A stretch of DNA of 64,000 nucleotides from Plasmodiophora brassicae (GCA_039704465.1 JASFAU010000001.1:930001-994000); one strand, 5' to 3'; positions 9,704-19,978 are shown, counted from the first letter of the stretch. Made by a program: numbers and translations. Notes: generated from the sequence alone by a model not told the origin.

Positions 9704-11713
9704 ATGAATCACTTGGTGCCGGTTGTGGAGCCGCCCGTCCAGCATGAGCTGATCAGCTTGCAACGCAAGCTTCGCGAGGTCGAAGGCCTGAGACGGGCGC
9801 ATTCGGTCAACAACGTCCATGGGCGCGATCAGCACCTTCGCCGTCTCCAAATGGAGAACGACCGCCTGAAACAGGACTTGACGTTGGAGATGATCCGCGC
9901 CAGCCAGTCGTCGTCCATTGAGCTGGCGCTCGAGGTCAGGCGCCTGCAGGAAGACTACGAGAAGTTCACCAAACAGCTCGACGTCGAGAACGAGCGCATC
10001 GCAACGTTACGATCGCGAATCGATGCGACTCGCGAGGACATTCTCAACCGGAAGCGTTTGGTCTGCGGGATGAACTCGCGCGAAGAGCGCCTGGCCGAGG
10101 TTTGGCGCCAGATACGCGTTGCCGAGGACCGGCTGGACAAGACGTTGAAGCGGTACAACGAGACGGTCGCGCACAACACCGAACTCTGCCATATGATCGA
10201 CATGCTGCGCCGCGATTGGAACGCGCTGAACGGCACGTACCAGCGACTTCAGGAGGACATCCAGCAGAAGCAGGTCGAGATGTGGAACATGGTGGATCAG
10301 ACGGAATCAGCGTACCGGTGCGTTAGGCCGATTCGTGTTGTTCGGGTTGCAAATTGTAATGCCGTTGAAGGGCTCGGGAAACCGCCCACCGGAAGCTGCT
10401 CGACATCAAGCATGAAACGGATGAAGACCAGGCCCGGTTCCTGAAAGAGTCCGACCAGCTGACCCGGCGCCTCGAGGAGCATCGTTTACAGATGGAGGCG
10501 CTGACTGGCAAAGACCTGAATCCGGAGCAGGTGCGACATTGTTCCAAGGGGACGTGGACAACTGGGAACCTGAACCTTGGTTGCGTTCGCAGCTGACACG
10601 TATCAAGCACAGTGAAGTGGGACATGCGGCGGAGAAGGATCCCCAGGAAATGGCCAAGCAGGAGATCAAGCGCCTTCGGCAAAGCATTGCATTGATCACG
10701 GATGAGATCACGAACGAGTCGCAGCAGGTTCTCGAAATGTCGACGGCCACGAACGATCTGCAGCAGGTTGGGTTGTGTCTTCGAAGCATCGTAGTGTAAT
10801 TCACTGTGGTGTGCAGGCGCTGCAGAACATCAAGATGGGCACCGGCATTTCGGACGTTGGCGTGCTCGTTCAGTCGTTTGCCGTCGCCGAACAGAAGAAC
10901 CTCGATCTCCTGGCTCGCGTCAGCGACTTGAACGGCACCGCTCAGGTGCGTCGAACTGGTATTTGTGTCTTACGCTGCGACTGATGCTGGATGCGCAGGT
11001 GCTTGAAGAAGAACTGACCGTCATTCAGGACGAGCACGCCCTGTTCACAAAGTTGGGAGCCATGGTGTTGCCTGTGAAGACTGTAATCTGATTCGCAAAC
11101 GCAGGCAAGTCGAAGAGGCCGGGTGTCATCAACGGCAGCGCTTGGTGGAGCACTTGGAGGCGGATTTGGCGAGGATTCAAACGGCGACCGCCACCAGCTG
11201 CAACGAAGTCCAGAGCGCACGCTCATCGATGAATACGTTGCATGGTCTGTTGGGATCCATTCTCGAACGACTGACCGGCGAACCACAGGTTTGGGCTGAC
11301 GTGTGAAGCGTGCCAGATGCGCCACTGATAGCAGTGTTGGGGAGCAGAGTGCAACGGCTGATACTATGGCCATGGTTAGTGCAATTGAAGAGATGGTGGC
11401 GAACCTTCTTCCCGAGAGCCCAGGTGCTGCTTCCGAGGAACCCAGACCTGAAGCCGGGGCTGGTGATGAGGTGTCGGTCGCCCGGCTCCCCAGCACGCAG
11501 GACGCTGGCATCGAATCGGAGGACGAGGAGCATGATCTATGTGCACCTTTGTCGTTGACGGATTTGAGGAAAACGCATGCGGCAATCCACGACCGTCATA
11601 CCAGCAAGCCTGTCTCCATACGCTGCCGCTCGTCATTATCACCTACACCACCACCGAAAGGACCGCAGAGCAGCGCGTACGTCAGGCTTGGCCGGGCCCG
11701 AACAAGGCAATAG
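9704..11713 (+). CDS. Outer dynein arm docking complex coiled-coil protein (CCDC63/ODAD1 family)
   Basis: Seven exons: 9704..10317, 10371..10530, 10593..10766, 10817..10945, 10999..11051, 11105..11288, 11348..11713; introns 50-62 nt, frame kept throughout, 559 aa. Almost continuous coiled coil to about residue 430, then an acidic, low-complexity tail. The segments LQRKLREVEGLRRA near the start and KTLKRYNETVAHNTEL followed by IDMLRRDWNALNGTYQRL match the CCDC63/CCDC114 (DC2) pattern. This family forms the complex that anchors outer dynein arms to doublet microtubules. It sits beside DRC10 and another coiled-coil gene. Distinguishing CCDC63 from CCDC114 is not possible here. Confidence 0.75.
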
Positions 11714-11810
11714 AGTCAAAGAAAGCCAACGCCATTAGCTCTGCATTGCAATCCCTGGCAGTAAACTGGAAACACATCACTCGGCAGTTACAGTCGGCGT
11801 GTTCTTTATG

Positions 11811-12614
11811 TTATCGGAGCCGAGTAAACTGCTCAAATTCAATCGTTGTGAAGGTGGACAGTGGCGTACCAAACCCCTTCGTTGGGGGCCTAAAACCGCA
11901 TGGTCAGTTGCGAGCAAGCGATCGACTGTCGACTGAAGCAGATACTGGCATGCAGCATAGACTTTGATTTGTCGAATATGGGTGTCACGCCCGCTCTGGA
12001 ACGAAGCCAGTACAGCAATTTGGATCAGATGCGTTCGAAGGAAACCACTAAGACCCAATACAGCATCAATCAACATGACCAGCATACGTGCGGGGAACAC
12101 AGACCAACCTGCCACTCTGATCCGCCAGTGGGATGGATACCCAGCCCGACGGATTCTGGAGCTCTAGCAGTTGCACCTCGTGCAGGTCATGAAATGTCGT
12201 CCCGCACCGAATGGAGATGCGTTGCTACGACCACGATCAACATGTACTGCGATAACCACACTGTCCAGGAGGATCGCACCGGCGTGTAACTTTCGTCGAG
12301 CTTCTCGTCTACGTATATCTGAATCTCCTACGCGCTCACGATGAGTCACAGTGAAATATTACCCGCGTTCCTTTGTCAACGCACCTTGATCCTCATCTTC
12401 TTCTGGAACTGGATATTCACAAGGTGCGGCTGGACGCCATCCGACCTGCATGACACCGTCAACTAATCCACGACCCGGGACAAGAACCAGCCTCGTACTG
12501 CCAGAACGACTCGACGGTCCCATCCCGCAGCTGATCGACGCCGTTGCCCGGCTTGGCCGTCGACAGCGTCCACACGGCTTCCTCGCCGACCTCGCGCACA
12601 TCCCCAAAATCCAT
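11811..12614 (-). CDS. ANAPC10: Anaphase-promoting complex subunit 10 (DOC1)
   Basis: Six exons: 12499..12614, 12385..12445, 12280..12327, 12109..12224, 11946..12047, 11811..11889; introns 53-61 nt; 173 aa, close to the usual 185. The DOC domain is nearly the whole protein: REVGEEAVWTLSTAKPG, GVDQLRDGTVESFWQSDG, QPHLVNIQF, NPSGWVSIPL, and the highly conserved LIQIAVLASFQSGRDTHIRQ followed by a TIEFEQFTRLR tail. APC10 helps the APC/C recognise D-box substrates during mitotic exit. No single open frame exceeds a few dozen codons here, so the gene appears only after splicing. Convergent with the docking-complex gene, 97 bp apart. Confidence 0.93.
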
Positions 12615-12959
12615 TCAATCCGCACGTAACGACTGCAGGCCGACCCGGCGGCCGCAGGGCCACGACGCCCACACAGCGGGTGCAGTTGTCTGCACGCCGC
12701 CCACGGGACACAGTCGTACTGCCCACTCGGTAGGCTGCAGACCGCCCACGGACGGGGTCGCAGTCGTACCACCCGATGCTGGCGACTGCAGACTGCCCGC
12801 GTGGCACCGGCGAACCGCACATACGGGGCTGGGTAGTCGCGCGACTACGCCCGTCATGCATTTGATCTGCGGAACCCTGTCATTCGGGTCCCTCGTGCAA
12901 GGACTGCACTGGAGCCGGGTTCATTGTTACGTCCTGGCCAGAATGAACGTTCACTGGTG
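12615..12959. repeat. Intergenic with imperfect ~50-bp tandem repeats
   Basis: About 345 bp between the ANAPC10 start and the DRC10 stop. Positions roughly 12670-12830 contain two to three degenerate copies of a GC-rich unit. Each has the order GTCGTAC-C-ACCC/GCCC, then GACTGCAGAC or GCTGCAGACC, then GCCCRCG. No conserved coding segment was found; the frames here do not resemble any family. Confidence 0.5.
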
Positions 12960-14099
12960 TCACTTCTTCTTCGCCTTCCCCTTGCCCTTTTTGCCGCTGG
13001 CGCCTTTGGCGTTCCGCTTCAGCGCCATCCTAGTGCTATACCCTCTCCAGATCTTCTGGATCATGACGGCCGCCGCGTTCAGGCGGCGCTCGTTCTCCTG
13101 GCGGATTCGCTCTTGTTCGGCAAGGACGGCCTCGTATTCCTCTCGTTCCTCAATCAGCGCTTCCATCGCCTCGCGAACGTCTTTCAGGACGGCTGCATCG
13201 CGGTCGTACTCGACGAGCAGGGCGTCGTACTGTCCGGTCAGTTCGATCATCTTCTCGTCGTACGCCGCGATGCATTCTGCCGTCTCGTGCGTCAGGCGTC
13301 GCACCTCCTTCCTGGACCGCGTCTCCTTGTCCAGGCCGTCGACCCGTAACTTGCCTGTCTGCGCCTCGATCTTCTCCAGCTGCTCCTGCCGCCGCCCGTT
13401 CCGCTCCCTCTCGAACTGGATCTCGCGAAGCGCCGTCACGGTCTCCGATTCGGTCTTGGCGCGCCTCTCGTTCAACGTCGCCGTAATCTTGGCCATCTCC
13501 GCCTTCAGCGCCTCGATCGTCGTTGTCGTCTGTGCCTGGTGAAGGGCGCGCTCCGCCTTCTGCGCCTTGTTCGCCAGCTGGAGCTCTTTCTCCTTCAGCG
13601 ATGCCTCCGTCAGCGTTCGCGCGATGTCTTCGAGCTGCGCCTCCTGGTTCACGTACTCGTCCTCGGCCAGCGCCAACAGTTTCCGCTTCGTGATCGAGAA
13701 GAACTCGGCAACTTGCGACAGCACCATGAACCAGGGCGTCTCGGCGGTCGCTTCGTTCCGTTTCAGCGTCTTCAGCAGGTGCGGCGCCGCCCGGATCTTC
13801 CTGCAGATCGACCGGATCGAATCGCACAGGCTCTGTGCGATGTCGAACAGGTCGTCGTCGGGCGCCCAGACGGCACCCGGCTGGACCTTTGCGCGGCTGG
13901 CTCGATACGCTCCTCTGTACTTTACCTCCAGCTCGAGGTGCGCGTTGACGACGAATGCGATCTCCTCGCCGACCAGGCCCCGAAAGTTCTCGGTCTGGAG
14001 TACATGGGGCGTCAACAGGGCGATCGTCTCAAAGTCCACGGCGGCCTCATCGAACGCCGCACACATCCATTGCACATCGTACGAGCGTTCCGTCGACAT
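12960..14099 (-). CDS. DRC10: Nexin-dynein regulatory complex subunit 10 (IQCD-like)
   Basis: Intronless, 379 aa. The N-terminus holds a helical segment (IALLTPHVLQTENFRGLVGE) matching the LL...MLGEDV region of DRC10/IQCD. A long coiled coil follows (about 150-340), then an IQ motif (AAAVMIQKIWRGYSTRMALK) and a Lys/Gly-rich tail (GKKGKGKAKKK), the same order and ending as IQCD. The N-DRC links doublet microtubules and regulates dynein. Calmodulin or a related EF-hand protein may bind the IQ site. DRC9/IQCG has a similar layout and is the alternative. The long plus-strand frames across it are antisense shadows. Confidence 0.8.
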   Translation of the reverse strand: MSTERSYDVQWMCAAFDEAAVDFETIALLTPHVLQTENFRGLVGEEIAFVVNAHLELEVKYRGAYRASRAKVQPGAVWAPDDDLFDIAQSLCDSIRSICRKIRAAPHLLKTLKRNEATAETPWFMVLSQVAEFFSITKRKLLALAEDEYVNQEAQLEDIARTLTEASLKEKELQLANKAQKAERALHQAQTTTTIEALKAEMAKITATLNERRAKTESETVTALREIQFERERNGRRQEQLEKIEAQTGKLRVDGLDKETRSRKEVRRLTHETAECIAAYDEKMIELTGQYDALLVEYDRDAAVLKDVREAMEALIEEREEYEAVLAEQERIRQENERRLNAAAVMIQKIWRGYSTRMALKRNAKGASGKKGKGKAKKK

Positions 14100-14189
14100 T
14101 ACGACAGCGACCCGAACCGATCAGGTACCTCGTCTGGGGATATTTGTCCACCGCGCGATATTCCCACATTTGTTCTCTATCACAGTGAC

Positions 14190-14770
14190 CCTTCCACGCT
14201 ACTGCTGCTTTCTCCAAGGCCTTCCTCTGGTCGATGTTTCTGTCTACCAAGCTAGCCAGGCCTGCATGTAGCGCATCCCCCGACACGACCGCTACAGATC
14301 GGTTATCGTTTGTATCGACGCTTCAACTGTGTTCTGGCCTGGTCTGTGAGGAATGCGGTCTGTGTCTGGAAGTCATTGGCCTCTGCGTTCCTGATCGTCA
14401 GTTGCCGCTTCGCCTTCTGTAGGTCACCTTGTGTCTGGTTCAGCGCATCGCCCACCATACTGCTGTCCTGGGAACGTGTTTCGAGGTCGAATCGTGATGC
14501 TAGCCGTGTCTTGATGGGTCTGCGCTTCATTCCGGAAACGTCTTGAAGCGCTTCTGTGCTTCACTCCGGTCTGGGCCGCACTGTCCCACATCGGTCGTGG
14601 CACGCCCCAGAGCCACCATGATCGGTGTAGCTCTGCCAGCGAGCCAGATCAATCTTCAGGCGAGCACATACTAAAACGGCCAGGTCAAGTAGCCGGTCAG
14701 CCAGGACAGGGACGACCCAGTCAGTCGCGATATAGACAGCGCGCCCGCATTCGCCGGAAGCGGTTTGGTT
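14190..14770 (-). pseudogene. Decayed tandem copy of the neighbouring coiled-coil gene
   Basis: Minus-strand translation gives scattered segments parallel to the intact gene at 14934..16209. Examples are DLQKAKRQL and TQTAFLTDQAR (intact: DLQKANGQL, TQIAFLKDQAR), VDRNIDQRKALEKA (intact: ARDKNIDLMNALEKA) and a TDWVVPVLADRLLDL block (intact: TDWGPVVIACDDLVADL). The order is conserved but the frame breaks several times. It lies immediately downstream of the intact copy in the same orientation, so it is a tandem duplicate that has lost function. Confidence 0.75.
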
Positions 14771-14933
14771 GCCTCTATACGCGAACGATATGGACAGTCG
14801 AGCGTTTCTCACCATCGCGGACGCCCTTTCCCTGCCGTCAGCTGTGTCTCGTTGCGCTACCTGTGTTCTGCCGTCTGCATCAGCGCAACACCCAGAACCA
14901 TTGTCCTGTTGTGAAACAGAGGAGTGTTACAAA

Positions 14934-16209
14934 TTACAATCCTTCCACGGTCGTGCTGAGCTTGTCGAGCTCCTTCAGGATTCGCCCGAACTGGAACGGC
15001 TTCCTCGGCCCCGACCCGGTGCTTTCCGTCTGGGCAACATCACCCGCATCCATAGCCTCGATGCTGTACCACAGACGGTCAACGTGGGCAGTAATGACAC
15101 GAACTCGTCGTACCTGTGGAAGAAGGATCGGAGCTGGCGAAGGCTGCTGCAAAGCTTTGCGATCTGCGCGTCCTGCTCGGCGACCTTCTTCTCCAGGTCG
15201 GCCCGCTCCCTTTCATGCCTGCGTTTCGCGCCTGACGACCTGTCAAGGGTCCGCTGCATGGCGACCTGCTGCGCCAATGCGTTCTCCAACTGCCGTCGCA
15301 TCTAACCTGGCATCGTCAGCGCTGACAAGACTTGAACCTTTCCCGGGGACATTCACGTACCTGGGCGATTTCCGATTCTTTGGCCGCCTGCTCGTGCATC
15401 TGCAGGAGCTTCGTCTGCTTCAGGTGAACGTTCTCGCGCTCCATCTGACTGTCATGATCAACGCGCGAAACGATGTACAGGAACCGATATAGATTACAGC
15501 CGCAATCTTATCCGTCGCTTTCTCCAGGGCGTTCATCAAATCGATGTTCTTATCGCGAGCCAGCCGGGCCTGCTTAGCAGATTCCCGATTCGACCGTTCC
15601 AGGTCGTTTTTCGTTTGGGTCAGCGTTTCAACGGATTCCGACAAGATTCTCGCCTGATCCTTGAGGAACGCGATCTGCGTCTGGCGGTCCTCGACGTCTG
15701 CCTGCAGGCTTTTGAGTTGCCCGTTCGCTTTCTGCAGATCGTCTTGTGCCCGGCCGAGTGCATTCTCCAACTTTCTGATCGCATCGCTCCGCTCCAAATC
15801 GAATTTCGCGGCGTTCGCCAGGGCTTGATCCAGTTGATGGCAACGCTTTTCGAGGTCGGTCTGTGATTCCAGCAACTTCTTGATGCGGCTATGTGCTTCA
15901 TTGCGGTCTAGAACGCTGTGGTCAATGTCGTTTGAGACGCTCTCCAGTGCCACCATAATCGGTTGCATGTCCTGTTCCAGGCTATGCGTCTACATGGAAA
16001 CGATATCGTTACGTCTTCGCAACGCATTCGTCTGTACCGCTTACATGTAGAGTGTCGACCATTTCAAGGATCTCACTGCACTGGTCGTCCTGCGCCTCCA
16101 GATCGGCGACAAGGTCATCGCAGGCGATGACAACGGGGCCCCAATCAGTGTCGCTGGCGCCCGGGACGAACGGCCCCGCACCTTCTCGTACCGGACTGCC
16201 TGACGACAT
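14934..16209 (-). CDS. Coiled-coil protein of unknown function, possibly ciliary
   Basis: Exons 16045..16209, 15498..15989, 15361..15444, 15114..15301, 14934..15021; total 338 aa in frame. Introns are 53-59 nt except the last, 92 nt, whose acceptor is uncertain. Heptad-rich from about residue 35 to 280 with no other domain. Helical blocks include SDAIRKLENALGRAQDDLQK and MRRQLENALAQQVAMQRTL. The start at 16209 is the first in-frame ATG; an upstream exon is possible. Its neighbours (docking complex subunit, DRC10) suggest an axonemal or basal-body role, but that is inference. I do not recognise the family. Confidence 0.65.
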
Positions 16210-16369
16210 CTCACCTGTCCATTGCCATGCAGGTTCTGCCAACTCTGTGACTTCACCAGACACGGCAGGCAATGTCGAAGGTAGTGCTGAGTTGGAATCG
16301 TCACGAGCACTTTCGGGCAGGTGCAACAACCATAGCTAACGTAAGGAAGGACGTACTGTGTAAAGTCCA

Positions 16370-16399
16370 CGGAGTCCGTGACGGTGTTCACGGACTCCG
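16370..16399. promoter_or_regulatory. Perfect 12-bp hairpin in the NOP10 5' leader
   Basis: CGGAGTCCGTGA at 16370-16381 pairs exactly with TCACGGACTCCG at 16388-16399 around a 6-nt loop. It ends 31 bp upstream of the NOP10 ATG, so it would be in the mRNA leader or core promoter shared with the divergent coiled-coil gene. Role unknown. Confidence 0.6.
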
Positions 16400-16430
16400 C
16401 GAGAGCTGCTCCCCATTGCAGTCTGTCGCC

Positions 16431-16675
16431 ATGCATCTGATGTACTACATGGAGGACGGCAAGCGTGTCTACACGCTCAAGGTAGGGATGATAGGAATGC
16501 ATCCTATTTCGGTGCTCATGGATGCAATAAACAGAAAGTCGACCCGCGAGGTATGCCGACGCACTCGGCGCACCCTGCCCGGTTCTCGCCTGACGACAAG
16601 TACTCGCGAGAGCGTGTTACCATCAAGAAGCGTTTCGGTATCCTGCCAACGCAGCAGGCGCCTATCACGTACTGA
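16431..16675 (+). CDS. NOP10: H/ACA snoRNP subunit NOP10
   Basis: Exons 16431..16481 and 16535..16675 around a 53-nt intron; 63 aa against the usual 64. The N-terminus [17 protein letters not shown] and the spliced [20 protein letters not shown] block are diagnostic. NOP10 binds the dyskerin/Cbf5 pseudouridine synthase in H/ACA particles and telomerase RNP, in nucleolus and Cajal bodies. The archaeal-type zinc cysteines are absent, as in other eukaryotes. Confidence 0.95.
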
Positions 16676-16780
16676 ATATATATCCATGTGTCCCTGTAAC
16701 CTATTGATAGTGTACCGGTCCTGGCCACAAAACAATTGTGGTGGCCCGCATGCGTAACGACCGAGTAGACCACTTCCGAT

Positions 16781-17215
16781 ATGACGGTTCCGTCTGCAGC
16801 ATCAATGACGCCTCTATCCTGCCTGCTGCTGAGCTGCATTCTGTCGGTACTGGTCTCAGGCGACGTTACGACAATCCCGATCCCGGCAGGATCCGCTCAG
16901 TTCGGCCAAGGGTTCTCGTCCGTCCAGAACCTGGGCGTCGACACGTCGAACACAGTGGCGGCGGACATCGGCATTGACTTTCAGGGCGGCCCGGTAGTGC
17001 TCGGGCCCGGAGGCGACCAGCTCAGTTACTTCCGGTCCCCGTTACTGGCACCTGCGGGCGGTGGGGTGGTGAACCCGCGCATCCTGACAATGTTAGGGCG
17101 GCCTCGTACCACGGCCAGCCTGAGGCTCAACGATGGCGCCGTGGGCCAATTAATGGGATTTGGTGCACCTCGCCCCACCAATCCTTCCACTGCGAACGCA
17201 CCTGAAGCCCCATAA
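16781..17215 (+). CDS. Small secreted protein of unknown function
   Basis: Intronless, 144 aa. A hydrophobic signal peptide lies at residues 9-28 (MTPLSCLLLSCILSVLVSG, with an alternative start at Met 9). The mature part is rich in Gly, Pro, Val and Thr and has no cysteines, no repeats and no known motif. It ends 44 bp before the convergent pyroglutamyl peptidase stop codon. I do not recognise it. Confidence 0.5.
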   Translation: MTVPSAASMTPLSCLLLSCILSVLVSGDVTTIPIPAGSAQFGQGFSSVQNLGVDTSNTVAADIGIDFQGGPVVLGPGGDQLSYFRSPLLAPAGGGVVNPRILTMLGRPRTTASLRLNDGAVGQLMGFGAPRPTNPSTANAPEAP

Positions 17216-17259
17216 GCCTGTGGCACCTTCGACGTTGTAATAAACGCAACATGTCCGCC

Positions 17260-17969
17260 CTACAGGGTACCAACGTGACGAGCTAGATACACCAGGGATC
17301 GCTTAATCAGTTCTGTGGATGCCTCGACATGGCCCGGCGGGACATGGAAGAAAAGGGATAATGGGCGCCGCGATCGACGCGCCAGATTCAACGACTGGAA
17401 CAGGGTGAACTCGCAGAGGAACCTGCCGGCGTCGTCTGAGATGACGACGGGGTCGGGCGGATTTGTCGCGTTCAGATCGTGCGTCAGCGCTTGAAGGAGA
17501 TCGACATCCACGGTTAGCGTGTCGGCATCGCAGTCGTTGCTCCCTGTGCATCCAATGTTGTCCGGCCGGACGTAGCCTTTCGAATGAGCGACGGATTCAA
17601 GGCCTGGGCGAACGTGAGCAGCGGTCCAAATTGCCTGTAAGCGAAACCATCGTACAGTACATGTGGCTTTTGCCCACACCACAGTGGAACACGATATCGG
17701 GGCGGTGCCTGGCATGCAGTTCAGGAGCTAGCCTCTGGACGGCACCATACTCGACCGGCAGCTCGAACTTGTACACCTTGACGACGCACTCGCCGTCTGC
17801 GACCTAAGCGTCCGCGTCGGATTGAGCCAGTTCACGACTTGCCGCGAACCCTGCATACGGTTATCGTATCGGGCAGCGCCTTGACCGCCTCCCACGACGG
17901 ATTCACATGGGAGTGCCGATCGCCAAATGGGCCGAACCCGGTGACGACGGCGACGACGACGTGCGTCAT
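17260..17969 (-). CDS. PGPEP1: Pyroglutamyl-peptidase I
   Basis: Exons 17859..17969, 17656..17803 and 17260..17603 (introns 55 and 52 nt); 200 aa, near the family length of 209. It begins with VVTGFGPFGD and continues with NPSWEAV, the LPVEYGAVQRL strand-helix and SKGYVRPDN. Next is the nucleophile motif DDAGRFLCEF with the catalytic Cys, then FFHVPP with the catalytic His. The enzyme (family C15) removes N-terminal pyroglutamate from peptides in the cytosol. Confidence 0.93.
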
Positions 17970-18072
17970 AGCCGGCCGCCGTCAATCGACACACGCCAGC
18001 CGTTGTGCAGTGCAGCTCGGACTATCGCCCGACCGGGAACCACGAGTGGCCTAAGTAAGGCTGTATTTTTGG

Positions 18073-18729
18073 TTATGCGAAGAAATCACTAAGCCGCATG
18101 GGCTTCATGACTTCTATGACACCGTCGGCGTTGGCCCCGTGCTGGAGCCGTTCAGGTTGTGCCAGCGTCCCGTCCTCGTTCGTGTGCGCGTAGAAGCAGG
18201 ACGATCCGAACGGGCAGGTCCCTTTGCCGCGCGCGAACCATTTGCACTCGATCTGCCGTAGCCTCGACGTGTACTTCTCAATGACGGCCGCCTTTCTCGC
18301 CGGGTCGGTGACCATGCGGTCGGACGGGATCACGAAGTGCGAGTCCTGGCGGCACATGGGGCATGCACGTAGGTTCTCTTTCGTTTGTCCGGTACTGCCA
18401 CGCCAACTTCGAATACATGGTAGGCAGAACGCATGGTCACAGCCTTGGAGCAGACCGAACTTTCGTCCCGAGCGGACAATGTTGTCGAAGCAGATCTCGC
18501 ACTGCAGCAGGACAGACAAACGCCTTTCTTCTGCCATCATGCGTGACTCGGCACATTGCAGGACATGCAGCTCCTGGCTTTGCTCGTCCAGTGCAACCTC
18601 AGCACCGCACTGTGGGCACAAGGACCCGAAATCGTGTCGATACCGACAATGCGATGCATAGCGGCAGGTGCGCTGCAGGAAAAACGGGCAGACCTTTGTG
18701 GAAGGCGACGGGCCTGATGTCGGGTACAT
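18073..18729 (-). CDS. Makorin-type RING E3 ubiquitin ligase
   Basis: Intronless, 218 aa. A CCCH zinc finger (CPFFLQRTCRYASHCRYRH) is followed by a Cys/His segment and then a C3HC4 RING starting CEICFDNIVRSGRKFGLLQ and ending CPMCR. A second CCCH finger (CKWFARGKGTCPFGSSCFYAH) completes the makorin order CCCH-RING-CCCH. The protein is shorter than animal makorins, with one N-terminal CCCH finger. Expected to ubiquitinate substrates and bind RNA. Confidence 0.9.
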   Translation of the reverse strand: MYPTSGPSPSTKVCPFFLQRTCRYASHCRYRHDFGSLCPQCGAEVALDEQSQELHVLQCAESRMMAEERRLSVLLQCEICFDNIVRSGRKFGLLQGCDHAFCLPCIRSWRGSTGQTKENLRACPMCRQDSHFVIPSDRMVTDPARKAAVIEKYTSRLRQIECKWFARGKGTCPFGSSCFYAHTNEDGTLAQPERLQHGANADGVIEVMKPMRLSDFFA

Positions 18730-18853
18730 CACGTCTGACCTTGCAACGGGGGACGCGGGTAATCCAATGCCGACCAGTTTCGAGGCGTACGAATCAGCAT
18801 GCGGGCCGTTATCAGATACGATCGGTCTGTCGATACGAAAGTAAGTAAATGAA

Positions 18854-19318
18854 TCAGATCAACAACAGCGGCGACTCGTCCAGTCCATGCAACTGGACCG
18901 ACAAGAACGCAAACATTAAAAACAGAAATCGAGCATACTTGAGCAGTGTGGACCCCATGTAAACCTGGTCAGAGGGATCTGTGCATTTGGATTCAACCGG
19001 TTCCAGGAGCGAGTCTATGCGAAGGGCATGCTCGATATCGGCCTGCGGGTGATCGTCATCATCCTCGTCCTCGGACGCATTACGATAGGCAGCATTTTCT
19101 GATCGCGATCGTTGCAGGAAATCATTCGCCGACGACGTTGGACTGGAGAATGCCCCAGGAGCGCCAAAGAAGTATGACGAATCATGCATGAAAAATGAGG
19201 TTGGTGTGGGCGGTCCAGCGCCGCCCCAGGTCGAGTTCGCCGCAGGACTCCCGCCTCGTACGGGCGACTCCGAGGCCGCCCGCGGCCAGTACAGCGTCGG
19301 GCGCGCTGATGACGACAT
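18854..19318 (-). CDS. Probable single-pass C-terminal membrane protein, unknown
   Basis: 154 aa from ATG 19318. The first 60 residues are Ser/Pro/Gly-rich; a polar segment with an acidic run (EDEDDDD) follows. A hydrophobic helix (LKYARFLFLMFAFLSVQL) lies near the C-terminus. This layout suits a tail-anchored or single-pass protein. The frame continues open upstream but with low-complexity Arg-rich sequence, so the first good ATG is used. Not recognised. Confidence 0.45.
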   Translation of the reverse strand: MSSSARPTLYWPRAASESPVRGGSPAANSTWGGAGPPTPTSFFMHDSSYFFGAPGAFSSPTSSANDFLQRSRSENAAYRNASEDEDDDDHPQADIEHALRIDSLLEPVESKCTDPSDQVYMGSTLLKYARFLFLMFAFLSVQLHGLDESPLLLI

Positions 19319-19978
19319 GACAGTGCGCCTGCGGACCGAAACGGAACGTTCAACGTTGGACTTCAAATGCAGACTGCGGTGCGCGGGCGGTTGCGGCGCG
19401 GCGCGGCCTCCGCCGGCACGGCTCTCTGCTCCTCTGTTGGCTATATCGTAGGACCGGCGACCGTAGCGCCTAGCGGACCACAAACACGCCCGGCCACAAA
19501 CCGAGCATGCCACGGTACAGTCCCGTTCTGCCTGTACATGAAGTCCACTAAGCAACACGAAACCCAATGGGCGTCTCTTGGGCGCCGCAGGTCGCTGACA
19601 CTCCTGTCCCGTGGTAACTACGACGTTGGACTTGAGGGGTCCGAGTGAGCAGGGCAGTGGATGAACAGGCGACAGCTTGTTGCCCAATGACGTACTGCGC
19701 AGTGGAATAAACCAAATCACAAGGTGACCCACATTCCATTTTGTTGTACCTACCTAGTGAACCATTTCTGTAGCTTTATTCAAATTTTTGAGAATTTCTG
19801 TAAATATTAGGCACGATTTCGGGTACGAATGGCTGAATGGCAGATAATTGGCAATGAAGAGCAGCATTCCTCAGTCAACCAGAACTGGCCGCAGCAGTTC
19901 GGAAGTTTTAGGGCGCCCGACCGTATATGGAAGTCCGTGCGGTGTCCGTGGTGGTCCGGTGTTGCAGCCAGAGCGATC
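19319..19978. other. Intergenic, divergent promoter region of eL8
   Basis: 660 bp between two divergent start codons. The part from about 19735 to 19815 is distinctly AT-rich compared with the window, as expected for a strong promoter of a ribosomal protein gene. No conserved coding segment was seen. Confidence 0.5.

Noticed and set aside
12544..13542. A 332-codon plus-strand Ser/Arg-rich open frame
   Set aside because: It is antisense to DRC10 and the first ANAPC10 exon, both with strong family evidence; its composition is what the antisense of coiled-coil codons gives.
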